From: Leptospiraceae bacterium
Lineage (GTDB): Bacteria; Spirochaetota; Leptospiria; Leptospirales; Leptonemataceae
Length of the DNA stretch: 64,000 nt
Assembly (NCBI GenBank): GCA_025059995.1
Contig: JANXCF010000001.1
Location: 248,001-312,000, forward strand
Direction: 5' to 3'
This document shows, piece by piece, positions 8,157 through 16,344 of this stretch. A model generated the notes under the pieces. It saw only the letters and a program-made list of their open reading frames with translations. It ran no database searches and had not been told where the DNA came from. The translations under genes were made by a program, and so were the position numbers. Within the stretch, counting starts at the first letter, position 1. Each line of letters begins with the position of its first letter.

Positions 8157-8543
8157 GTATAGACTCTTCCGCCGGTTTTCATCCATTCGATGAATTTTTC
8201 AATGCCGTTGTCTATAATGCTTTCGTCTTCTGAGTTTTCCAATTCGTCGATTATGAGTTTACTAACAATCTCTTTCGTCTTTGCATGGGAATAGGATTCG
8301 TCTTGCTTGATCTAATAGTTTAGCATACTCTATGAGTTTGAAAGCTTTGGGATCAATCCCCATGCCAATCAAAATGCGAATTTTTTGTGTATTCTCGAGA
8401 GCTGGGTAAATCTCATGAAAACCACTGACAAAAAAATACCCTACTAAGCAATCAAAAGAAGTGGATTTTTGAAGTAAGATCTTGAATCTGTCCTTGATTG
8501 TTCTATTCTCTTCATTCGTGAAAAAGGTTAAATCTGTTATCAT
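8102..8543 (-). pseudogene. Truncated N-terminus of a PLD-domain helicase (defence type)
   Basis: The first 93 residues (from ITDLTFFTNEENRT through FDCLVGYFFVSGF and IRILIGMGID) match the start of large helicases with an N-terminal phospholipase D-like domain found in defence and mobile islands. After a frameshift near 8285 the next frame continues as KEIVSKLIIDELENSEDE and IEKFIEWMKTGGRVY, ending in a stop at 8102 near the expected first PLD motif. The helicase domains are absent. This is the front stub of a gene usually about 1000 residues long, disabled by frameshift and deletion. Confidence 0.6.
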
Positions 8544-8627
8544 ATCTACCTCAACTTTTAAATTTTTATCATTCTTGGAATTATAAATAAGATTGATAAA
8601 AAAATAAAGAAATATATTTTTTATCTT

Positions 8628-8837
8628 ATGTTAATAAAAATGTATTCATTGATGTATGGTTATAGGAAACTAAAGGGGGAGGTTAAGATAGAAAATGGAG
8701 AGCCTAGGCTTTATGTGGAAGAATTGGGATATGTAAGCCCTTTGGAGTTCATAAAACAGGGTATGAAGATCTTGGAGATATCTGAACATGAGAAAGAATT
8801 ATTAAAGAGAGGAAAATACAAATTCCGAGATTTTTGA
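8628..8837 (+). CDS. Small protein of unknown function
   Basis: 69 residues, starting at ATG 8628, with further in-frame ATGs at 8640 and 8652. No clear Shine-Dalgarno sequence precedes any of them. The sequence is soluble and charged (GYRKLKGEVKIENGEPRLYVEELGYVSPLEF) and looks protein-like rather than random, but I do not recognise it. It lies between the decayed island and cfpA, on the cfpA strand. It may be a real small gene or a surviving fragment of the island. Confidence 0.45.
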   Translation: MLIKMYSLMYGYRKLKGEVKIENGEPRLYVEELGYVSPLEFIKQGMKILEISEHEKELLKRGKYKFRDF

Positions 8838-8938
8838 AAAAAGGGGTGAAAAAAATTATAAAAATTTACAAAAAATTTAATTTTTTAGTTGATAATAAAT
8901 TAAGGTTATTTAATTATACGATAATTAATAGGAGAATA

Positions 8939-8977
8939 ATGGTAAACTTTACACTTTTTATCATTTGGAGGAATTAA
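8939..8977 (+). CDS. Leader peptide ORF upstream of cfpA (12 codons)
   Basis: ATG at 8939 follows a good Shine-Dalgarno sequence (AGGAG, 8930-8934) and encodes MVNFTLFIIWRN before TAA at 8975-8977. The stop lies two bases before the cfpA ATG (8980), and the cfpA ribosome-binding site GGAGG (8967-8971) is inside the leader ORF. The layout is that of a translated leader that could couple or gate cfpA translation. It is too short for normal gene finding. Whether it is translated is not known. Confidence 0.5.
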   Translation: MVNFTLFIIWRN

Positions 8978-8979
8978 AT

Positions 8980-11019
8980 ATGGCAGCAGGACAATTTCCC
9001 AAAAGCCCTAATAAAGTAGACCCTATAATTCCAAGTGCGGTGGCATCACGAACTTCGTTGGTCTGGGAAGGAAGAAATAAGATTGCCGAATCAAAAAAGA
9101 TTGTTGATGATGCAGCAGCAAGAGTGAGGGATTTTGTTCAAACCAAATTGCCACCCGAGATTGCAAAAGATGTCGATATAATGGCAAGCATTGAAGATAA
9201 AATCTACAACTACGTGAACCAAGCATATGTGAATATGTTCAATCGCTACACAATCACCGTAGAAGACGAGATGATGAAGAAGGTTCGTGATTTCGTAGAT
9301 AAAGAAGAAATGCGGGTTTTAGCTCGTTATACCCCGAGAGAAATCTCTGAATTGATCGACAAATTGGCTGGTGCAGACAAATTCAATACCGGCGAGATCG
9401 AGAAATCTATCATCAACATGTATGGACACTTGCAAGGACACATCCAAAGAGGTGTGAACGATTTAGAAAACGAAACCAACGCTATCTTGCGTCAAAAAAC
9501 AGACGTTGGTGCATTCGTTCGTGGTGAGAACGCGTACTCGATAGTCAAATGCGTCTTTAAGGACAATCTTTACAAGCCCAAAACTGTAACAGATATTAAG
9601 CTTTCTATCAACATTCTTGATTCAGAATTGATTAGCCCAATCTTTCATTACCAAACAACCGTAGAATATCTATTGAAGGATACTTTAGCAAAACACATCA
9701 TGGAGTTGATTGATCGAGAGATTGAAAAACTCAAAGAAGAGATCATCGATTCAGGACGACCTGAATTAACCGACGGAGAAATCATGTTCGAAAAAATCAA
9801 GTTGGTCGATAAGTTTACAGATGATAATGCTTCTGATCCTAACTCAAAACGATACGCTATCTTGGCAAAGAAATTCTTAGATAAAATAGAAGGTTTAAGA
9901 GCTGAAATCGACCAAGAAGACTACGATCCTCTCAACATGAGGGAAAGAATCAAAGCCATAATTGATGACGAGAACATCAGAAACCGTGGTTTTAACACAG
10001 CTGTAAACACAATTACTTCTATTCTTGATACCTCAAAATTAGGATATCAAGTTTGTGATAACAAAAAGAATGCAAGAGAGTGTTTAATCAGAGAATACGA
10101 AGATGAGGATGAAACCCAACTACCAGATGAACGTTATTCCATACGATTGGTCTACTATGATCAATCCCAAATACGAGAATTGAAGCGTATCTATGACGCA
10201 AGGATGAATGCTTTTATTCGCGAAGTAGATGCTGTGATGGATGTAGTAGAAGAACTTTATCAAAGAAGCAAAAGGAAATTTGGTGGATTGAAGAAAATCA
10301 TCAAGGATTTCGAAGACTTAGCAGAAGCAGTGATGCCAAAAAAATGGGTTAAAGAACGAAATGCTGTGAATTCAGACCCAGATGAAATCCAATGGAACAA
10401 GCTAAAATATCGTGATCCCGTGAATACCTTTGTGGAAAAGAATAATAGAACATACACTGTTGAAATCAAAAATACTTCTCAAAAACTCAAAGAAATCAGA
10501 CAAAGACTTCATCAAATGTATGGATACCAAAACCCAATTGAGCGAGTTGTGATAGAAGAAAGAGTGAATTTATTAGAACAACAATTCAATAAATTTATTT
10601 ATGAAATCAATCCTCACCATCTTCAACCTGGATTACTTTTGGACATTGATATAAGTACGAACAAACGCAAACAATATATGATGAAAGCAATGGCGAATGT
10701 TCTTAATGAGTTCCTACATAGTGTATCTAAAGGTTTTGCTGATGCGGCATTTGCAACCTTCAAGCGAAGAAGATCAACAGTTCGCGATGATAAAGAAATG
10801 TCTTTTGAAGCTGACTCTGAAAAAGACGCTCAATTAAAGAAATTAGCAAGCCAATACGCAGCTCCAACAAGTAATCAGCAAGAAACCAACACAAATTTTA
10901 CTCCAACATCAAATAATATTGAAAATGGCGAAACCAGTAGTGGTGTGAGAGGTTCTGCTGATGTAACACCCAAATCCTATGAAGATAAACTAAGAGACAT
11001 GGGATTGAAAGAACTTTAA
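8980..11019 (+). CDS. cfpA: Cytoplasmic filament protein A
   Basis: 679 residues, matching the roughly 680-residue length of treponemal CfpA. The N-terminus (MAAGQFPKSPN, then SRTSLVWEGRNKI) and the long, charged, helical body with few prolines are as in that family. CfpA polymerises into the ribbon of cytoplasmic filaments under the inner membrane of spirochaetes and affects cell division and chromosome segregation in Treponema (known from the family). The last 70 residues are low in hydrophobic residues and rich in Asn, Thr and Ser, so probably disordered. The ATG at 8980 has GGAGG nine bases before it; a TTG at 8965 is less likely. A strong hairpin follows the stop. Confidence 0.9.
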   Translation: MAAGQFPKSPNKVDPIIPSAVASRTSLVWEGRNKIAESKKIVDDAAARVRDFVQTKLPPEIAKDVDIMASIEDKIYNYVNQAYVNMFNRYTITVEDEMMKKVRDFVDKEEMRVLARYTPREISELIDKLAGADKFNTGEIEKSIINMYGHLQGHIQRGVNDLENETNAILRQKTDVGAFVRGENAYSIVKCVFKDNLYKPKTVTDIKLSINILDSELISPIFHYQTTVEYLLKDTLAKHIMELIDREIEKLKEEIIDSGRPELTDGEIMFEKIKLVDKFTDDNASDPNSKRYAILAKKFLDKIEGLRAEIDQEDYDPLNMRERIKAIIDDENIRNRGFNTAVNTITSILDTSKLGYQVCDNKKNARECLIREYEDEDETQLPDERYSIRLVYYDQSQIRELKRIYDARMNAFIREVDAVMDVVEELYQRSKRKFGGLKKIIKDFEDLAEAVMPKKWVKERNAVNSDPDEIQWNKLKYRDPVNTFVEKNNRTYTVEIKNTSQKLKEIRQRLHQMYGYQNPIERVVIEERVNLLEQQFNKFIYEINPHHLQPGLLLDIDISTNKRKQYMMKAMANVLNEFLHSVSKGFADAAFATFKRRRSTVRDDKEMSFEADSEKDAQLKKLASQYAAPTSNQQETNTNFTPTSNNIENGETSSGVRGSADVTPKSYEDKLRDMGLKEL

Positions 11020-11022
11020 TAC

Positions 11023-11047
11023 TTGTGGGGGTAGCTTACTCCCACAA
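11023..11047 (+). terminator. Strong hairpin just after cfpA
   Basis: The stem pairs TTGTGGG with CCCACAA and continues inward with GTA/TAC and one G-U pair, leaving a three-base loop (GCT). It begins four bases after the cfpA stop codon. The following bases are only moderately T-rich (TTCAATTTTAT), so it may be a leaky terminator or a 3' stabilising hairpin instead of a full stop. The next gene begins 44 bases later on the same strand. This would allow far more CfpA than downstream product. Confidence 0.65.
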
Positions 11048-11090
11048 CTGTTCAATTTTATAAAAATAATCGAATTTAGGAGAATTATGT

Positions 11091-12041
11091 ATGGTAGGTA
11101 AAATTTTTTTTCCTACTGGCAAGAGAGAGATCTATAATCGTCTATTGAGACATATGGTATTCACAACCACGATTGTTGAAAGGTTTGAAAAAGGTGAAAA
11201 TCTTGCTGATATTATTCAGGAATTACTGGACAGTCATGTAATTACGAATGAACAAGTTCCAGCTATCCTTCAATTATTACTTGTTGAAAGAGCGAAATGG
11301 GCTTTTAGAGTAGAAAACCTACATAAGAATTTTTCAAATTTTACTAACTTAATAAAGATCATAAAGAATTGGAATAATATAGATTTCGTGGTTTCGTATT
11401 ACCATCCAACTTATGGTATTATAGTTATTAATCCCAAAAATAATGAACATTGGGTTAAGGTTCATGAATTAAAAAAAGATGAGCTTTTGATCATATATGC
11501 TAAGCAGAAAAAAGGAAATGTAGAAATTGCAGAAAAAGCCATTAATGAAGTTTTTAATCTAATAGATGATAAACCTTATGAGGATGATCCTAATTTCAAA
11601 ATACCTGAATTGAAAGAGGCAAAACAGGAAATTAAAGTTGAACAAAGAATCGAAGCTCAACAAAAACAACAAGCAACACCAGAAAAAACTCCAATAAAAG
11701 AACCAAAAAAAACTAATATTACATTAAAATATTCGGTGCAAGTGACGAATGAGTTATTTCATAATGGAAACGTTGAAGCTTGGAAAAATATTATTGAGTC
11801 CTATCATGCAAAATATCCTGACTGTAGAGTAATAGTGTATTACGAAGGAGAATTAATTCATGATTTAAATTCATTGTTCAAATGGGGAAAAGTCAAGCAC
11901 GGAAATGTTATTTTTTTTCAAGTTGTTGGAGAAAACATCAGAGGTGTTAGTAGGTTGCAAAAGTATTTATATGAAGGAGCTTCTCCAAGATTCGAGGCAT
12001 TCTTAAAGAAAGATGTGAACAAGATCCTCAATCTGTTTTAA
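11091..12041 (+). CDS. Unknown protein encoded next to cfpA (316 aa)
   Basis: 316 residues with no family I can name. The N-terminal half (about 1-170) is helical then mixed. A Gln/Lys/Pro-rich linker (about 180-215) follows, then a compact C-terminal domain of about 100 residues with strands such as CRVIVYYEGEL and GNVIFFQVV. No signal peptide or membrane segment, so it is cytoplasmic. AGGAG at 11079-11083 precedes the ATG at a good distance. It directly follows the cfpA hairpin and is followed after one base by the next gene. The context suggests a role with the cytoplasmic filament, but this is inference. Confidence 0.75.
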   Translation: MVGKIFFPTGKREIYNRLLRHMVFTTTIVERFEKGENLADIIQELLDSHVITNEQVPAILQLLLVERAKWAFRVENLHKNFSNFTNLIKIIKNWNNIDFVVSYYHPTYGIIVINPKNNEHWVKVHELKKDELLIIYAKQKKGNVEIAEKAINEVFNLIDDKPYEDDPNFKIPELKEAKQEIKVEQRIEAQQKQQATPEKTPIKEPKKTNITLKYSVQVTNELFHNGNVEAWKNIIESYHAKYPDCRVIVYYEGELIHDLNSLFKWGKVKHGNVIFFQVVGENIRGVSRLQKYLYEGASPRFEAFLKKDVNKILNLF

Positions 12042-12042
12042 T

Positions 12043-12756
12043 ATGTTCGAAAAGTATTTCATTCAGCAATCCAATTGGTTGCAAGAATCATTAAATAAAC
12101 GCTTAGAAAAGAAAGGGATTTCTATTCCAGAAAAGAAAGATTTAAGCATCTTTAAAGAGTTTTTTGATTTTATAAAGGAACATATTCCCATCGGATTTTC
12201 TTTAGCGATGGGAAAAATAAGAAATAAAACCCATGTTTATGGAAAAAATGTCGATTTGATTATATACAAAAAATGGACCAAAAGTTTATTGAAATTGAGT
12301 GGTGGATATATATTGGTTGATCATATCTACGCTTTTCTTTCGATAGAGCAAGAGCTCAGTACTGATTCTCTAATTCAACATATTGAAATGACAAATTCAA
12401 TAAAAACCATGTATGCAATGGATTATGAATTGGATGAAAGTAGAATTATTCCCGTATACTCTATTCTATTTGCTTATAAATCTAGGATCCCTCTTTTATC
12501 TCATAAACTCACATTAATTAATGCATCACACGAAAAAGAAATACCTCCAACAAAAGAGGTAGATCTAATATGTGTCTTAGATCAAGGAGTTATAATTAAA
12601 GATTGGGAAATGGGAATTTTTAAGATTATTGAAACAAAAGAAGACACATTGATGTGGTTTTATATTATGCTTATTGAGTATCTTGATCGAGACAATGAAA
12701 TAAAAGTCGATTTAAGAAGGTATATTCGAGAAGTAAAAGAATATGCAGAAAAGTGA
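12043..12756 (+). CDS. Nuclease-fold protein of DUF6602 type, probably inactive
   Basis: 237 residues. The pattern FFDFIKEHIPIGFSLAMGKI, then VDLIIYKK, then YAFLSIEQEL and a helix with an IxxxxSIKTM ending resembles DUF6602-type proteins with a restriction-nuclease-like fold. In active PD-(D/E)xK enzymes the last strand carries ExK; here it reads EQE, so the lysine seems to be lost while the upstream Asp is kept. I infer a non-catalytic, perhaps nucleic-acid-binding or structural, domain. It starts one base after the previous stop and overlaps the GTG of the next gene. The family assignment is tentative. Confidence 0.6.
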   Translation: MFEKYFIQQSNWLQESLNKRLEKKGISIPEKKDLSIFKEFFDFIKEHIPIGFSLAMGKIRNKTHVYGKNVDLIIYKKWTKSLLKLSGGYILVDHIYAFLSIEQELSTDSLIQHIEMTNSIKTMYAMDYELDESRIIPVYSILFAYKSRIPLLSHKLTLINASHEKEIPPTKEVDLICVLDQGVIIKDWEMGIFKIIETKEDTLMWFYIMLIEYLDRDNEIKVDLRRYIREVKEYAEK

Positions 12757-14036
12757 GGCTTATGGTTTCTATAAAAGGAAAGGTTAACGTAGTTCTTCTT
12801 TTATTCACATGGTTTTCTTTGATGATCATTGGATGTAAAAAAGAACCAAAAGAAGTAATTATCCAAAAAAATGAATTTTTCTTCATTATCGATACTTCCG
12901 GTTCGATGGCATACGGACCTTTCCAACACATACAAAAAAAATTCGAAGATTTTTTAACCTTAATAAAGACTGGAGACTCCATTTATATTATCAAATTTGA
13001 CGTAGAACCCATTTTATTGAAAAAAATAGATAACTACGACATAATCAATAAAGATGAGATAATAAACCTAATAAAAGAACTAAAACCCATTGGAAGATAC
13101 ACTGATATACAGCTAATGCTTGATTATACAAAAAATTTGGTAATGAATTCAAAATTAGAGGAGACTTACTTTGATGAAACAAAAAATGAAATCAGAAAAA
13201 TCCAAAAAACACAATTTATCATTGTTTTTTCAGATGGAAAAGATGAACCGCCAAAGAAGAGAAATGTCGTAAATCTCAATGAATATAGAACTAGCCCTAC
13301 TTTACCTATAGAAGATAGATATGTGTATTATGTTAATTTTTCGAGAGAAACTAGCAAGCAAATAGAAGAAGGACTCAAAGAACAATCTAAAGAAGTAAGA
13401 GTAATCCAGAGACCTTTAATGGAAAAGACAACGGATAATGCAAAAACTGAAGATGAAATTTCTTCAAACAATAAGCCTATTGATGATCCTTCGGGAATTG
13501 AAGAATTAAAAGAAAATATCCAACAAAAACAGCAGGAAATCCAAGAGAAATCGGAAAGCTCTTTTTGGCAGAAGTTTCAAATAACTGCTTTTGAAATTTT
13601 TGAAAAAAATAAGAATTTTTTGCTTTTGCTTCTTTTGGTTTCGATTGTTATTTTATCGCTATATTTCTTGTTAAGATATCTTTATAATAGGTTCAAGTCA
13701 GCTTTGAGAGGAGAAATCATTTATTACGAAGTGGGGTCTCATCCTTCTATGGGAAAAACCATAAAACTCAGTAGATTTGAAAAAAATAAGTTAACGATAG
13801 GAAATGATCCTGATTGCTTGATTCGAATCCGTTCAAGGGATTTTCCAACAAAGATAGTTCTAAAACCTATTGAAAAAAATGATCACTATTTTTTCAAAGT
13901 TCCGAAACGCTTTCAAAATGAAATCCAGTTTTTATCAAAAGATTCAAATCAAAATGTTATTTTTTCTGGTGATAAATTCAAAATAAAAAATTATATATTC
14001 GAGTTCAGTTATGGTAGCAAGTCAAAAAACTATTAA
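12753..14036 (+). CDS. von Willebrand factor A lipoprotein with C-terminal membrane segment
   Basis: About 425 residues. A signal peptide ends in the lipobox IIGC (Cys near residue 28), so the N-terminus should be lipidated outside the inner membrane. The vWA domain follows with the metal-site motif DTSGS (near 48-52) and the TDIQ threonine near 113. A coiled, Gln/Glu-rich stretch leads to a hydrophobic segment near 287-307. After it, about 110 residues resemble an FHA or similar beta-sandwich (KLTIGNDPDCLIRI). The start is GTG 12753, overlapping the previous stop, or ATG 12762. It may tie envelope and cytoplasm together; the last 26 bases overlap the next gene. Confidence 0.75.
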   Translation: MRLMVSIKGKVNVVLLLFTWFSLMIIGCKKEPKEVIIQKNEFFFIIDTSGSMAYGPFQHIQKKFEDFLTLIKTGDSIYIIKFDVEPILLKKIDNYDIINKDEIINLIKELKPIGRYTDIQLMLDYTKNLVMNSKLEETYFDETKNEIRKIQKTQFIIVFSDGKDEPPKKRNVVNLNEYRTSPTLPIEDRYVYYVNFSRETSKQIEEGLKEQSKEVRVIQRPLMEKTTDNAKTEDEISSNNKPIDDPSGIEELKENIQQKQQEIQEKSESSFWQKFQITAFEIFEKNKNFLLLLLLVSIVILSLYFLLRYLYNRFKSALRGEIIYYEVGSHPSMGKTIKLSRFEKNKLTIGNDPDCLIRIRSRDFPTKIVLKPIEKNDHYFFKVPKRFQNEIQFLSKDSNQNVIFSGDKFKIKNYIFEFSYGSKSKNY

Positions 14037-16050
14037 AATGAATCCTTTAGAACTAAGAGGAAATGATAGAGTTTTTCAAGTAGATAGAGATACAATTTTG
14101 ATTTATACAGGAATTCATTTAGAGGACTTTCGACCTTTTGCTAGGATTGGTGCGGGAATTGAATTACCATCATCTATCGTAAATCTGATAGAGAATGTTT
14201 TGTTGCCAGAAAGGCATGTATGGAACGTTGGTATGGAGGAAATGTGGCTGAGGAATTCTATAGAAGCTGGGGTTTCTAAGATCATTTATGTAGGTAATAA
14301 AGAAATGCTAAACAATATCAATAAATATTTTGATCTGGAGACATATTTCTCAAATGGAAAGAAAACTGAGAGATTATATCTCCCGGTTGAATATAAAGTT
14401 TATCAGCATTTATCTCAAAAAGAAATAGCTAAAGACAAAGCATCGATTATTTACATGCATACGGGTGATTTTCAAGTTCTTGTTTCTGGAAGTAGAGTTT
14501 TAGACTCTGGAAATTACTTTCGGGCAAGACTCACAATAGACAAAGAATACAGTTTTTTAAAGAGAATTCTTGAGAAATTACCTAAAGAACGAGCGAAAGA
14601 AAAATTTAGCTTTTTTCTATTTCCAGGAGAACAAGTAAGCTGTTTGTTGAATTTTAATGGGATTCTCCTAATGGTAAATCCTCCCATGGAAATGCATTAT
14701 CGATTATTTGAAATGCATATCGACCCCGATAGAGTGAGTATGGCAATCACTTCATCACCATATCAGCCGGGATTTGTTGAAATCTTCAGGAGAGCTGATG
14801 TTCTACAAAAAGAAATAGCTGTTAGCTATCCTGATTTAGAAAAACTTAGTTTATTAAAGAAAATTTATTATTACTCTCGACCTAAATTTTTCACTGATGG
14901 AAGCACGTTACCATTTGCAAGATACGTAAATTATTACGAGTCAAAAACAAAATCGCATTTTGCATTAACATTTCGAACAAGAGATGATGTAGAAGTTCAA
15001 ATGAAATTACTTTTCCCGTTCTTAAAAGAGAAAGAAAATAAAAGTTTTGATTACATAAAAGCTCCATTTGATATTGAATTCCTTAGGGTTAATCATAAAA
15101 AGGATATTTACGATTTACAGACGTCGAATTACTTTATTTTAATACAGGGAGAAATTTCAGATAAAAATTGGGCTAATATCCGACTAAAAGGAAATTTTAT
15201 CCCAGCATTGTTTAATTCGGAATTCCGTTTACATCAGATTGTAGCATTGGATGAGATATTCGACTATATCAACGAAGCATTCAAAGATACTGTTTTTGGT
15301 GAATATATTATTAATCTCGCTACTAAAATTGTAAATTTTAATTCTGTAGATGAATTGATTTCTATTAAAGATGAATTGTATTTGATAAGAACTCAACCTT
15401 TGCCAAATGATACTATCACATTATTCAATTTAGCAGAAACATTAAAATTACTTTATCATGTTGCCAGCTATAATATGGAATTACCAAAAGATGTTGATAA
15501 GCTATTCTTAAATGTAATGAAGAGATTTTCTTTTGAAAAGATTAAAATAAAAGACCTATTATCATTAAAGAGCCCAGTTGATGTAGATTTATTTGTTAAA
15601 GCTGGAGAAATAGTTTCTGTTTACCTAAAAGAATCGAAACCTCTTTGGAATATACATATACAGTATCCACCTGATCCGGGTAATGCAATTGAGCTAGAGA
15701 AAGAATACAGAAAATATCTTAAAGAACAACATAAATTGATTGATAAAGGTTTGGGAACACAAAACGAAAGGCAGTTATTAGAATTTTTGGAGAAGCTGTT
15801 AGAAGAAAGAATTTTTTACAATGAGCAAAGAAATCGATTAGGACAACTCCTAGAAATTATAACTCCAAGCTTGGAAGCATTGACAGAAAGTATGAAGCCT
15901 AAGGGAAAAAAGGTACCATTTCATATGAAACTTCCCTACTGGTTGAGAAAAATTGTTGAAATGCTAAAAATACCAGATCTGATAAATGTAATTGAAATGA
16001 GCATAGAGAAAATCAAAATTAAGAGATTTAAGAGATTAAAGAAGGGATAG
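14011..16050 (+). CDS. Large unknown protein of the cfpA block (679 aa)
   Basis: 679 residues, no signal peptide or membrane segment, and no domain I can name. Early strands such as DTILIYTGIHLEDF and ASIIYMHTGDFQVLVSG alternate with helices; a mostly helical half begins near residue 400. The C-terminus is strongly basic (IEKIKIKRFKRLKKG). It begins inside the vWA gene (26-base overlap), so translation of the two is coupled and joint action is plausible. Its end overlaps a small opposite gene by 15 bases. The conserved function is unknown; a cytoplasmic partner of the membrane-anchored vWA protein is my best guess. Confidence 0.75.
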   Translation: MVASQKTIKMNPLELRGNDRVFQVDRDTILIYTGIHLEDFRPFARIGAGIELPSSIVNLIENVLLPERHVWNVGMEEMWLRNSIEAGVSKIIYVGNKEMLNNINKYFDLETYFSNGKKTERLYLPVEYKVYQHLSQKEIAKDKASIIYMHTGDFQVLVSGSRVLDSGNYFRARLTIDKEYSFLKRILEKLPKERAKEKFSFFLFPGEQVSCLLNFNGILLMVNPPMEMHYRLFEMHIDPDRVSMAITSSPYQPGFVEIFRRADVLQKEIAVSYPDLEKLSLLKKIYYYSRPKFFTDGSTLPFARYVNYYESKTKSHFALTFRTRDDVEVQMKLLFPFLKEKENKSFDYIKAPFDIEFLRVNHKKDIYDLQTSNYFILIQGEISDKNWANIRLKGNFIPALFNSEFRLHQIVALDEIFDYINEAFKDTVFGEYIINLATKIVNFNSVDELISIKDELYLIRTQPLPNDTITLFNLAETLKLLYHVASYNMELPKDVDKLFLNVMKRFSFEKIKIKDLLSLKSPVDVDLFVKAGEIVSVYLKESKPLWNIHIQYPPDPGNAIELEKEYRKYLKEQHKLIDKGLGTQNERQLLEFLEKLLEERIFYNEQRNRLGQLLEIITPSLEALTESMKPKGKKVPFHMKLPYWLRKIVEMLKIPDLINVIEMSIEKIKIKRFKRLKKG

Positions 16051-16329
16051 GATACTATCAATGAATTCTTTATGTTCTTGGAGAATTTTTTTCAGTTCTT
16101 CTTTTTTGCCTGTTCGAATATGACGGCGAATGATTTCTGCTAATCCATTTCGTATCATCGAGTCTAATTCTGATAGGTTATTGAAAGTGATGTCTGTTTT
16201 TCTTTGTTGTTCTTTGCTCTTCTCTATTTTTTCTATGATTTCTTCTACGTTTCTTTTGTTTTTTTGACTGAGGATATAGTTCTTTAGGGTCTCTGGCGTG
16301 AATTCTTCCATATATTTAGCAATCGACAA
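16036..16329 (-). CDS. Small helical protein of unknown function
   Basis: 97 residues from a TTG at 16329, or 91 from ATG 16311. Neither start has a clear ribosome-binding site. The product is almost all charged helix (EEIIEKIEKSKEQQRK, then IIRRHIRTGKKEELKKILQEH) and could form a coiled coil. It lies between two rightward genes of the cfpA block, overlapping the end of one by 15 bases. No family recognised. Being on the other strand, it is the least certain member of this region. Confidence 0.5.
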   Translation of the reverse strand: MSIAKYMEEFTPETLKNYILSQKNKRNVEEIIEKIEKSKEQQRKTDITFNNLSELDSMIRNGLAEIIRRHIRTGKKEELKKILQEHKEFIDSILSLL

Positions 16330-16344
16330 GATAATTCATAATAT

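Noticed and set aside
8889-8918. Possible cfpA promoter (TTGATA with AATTAT or ATTATA)
   Set aside because: The -35 box is fair but the -10 box is poor at the allowed spacings, and the region is so AT-rich that such matches occur by chance.
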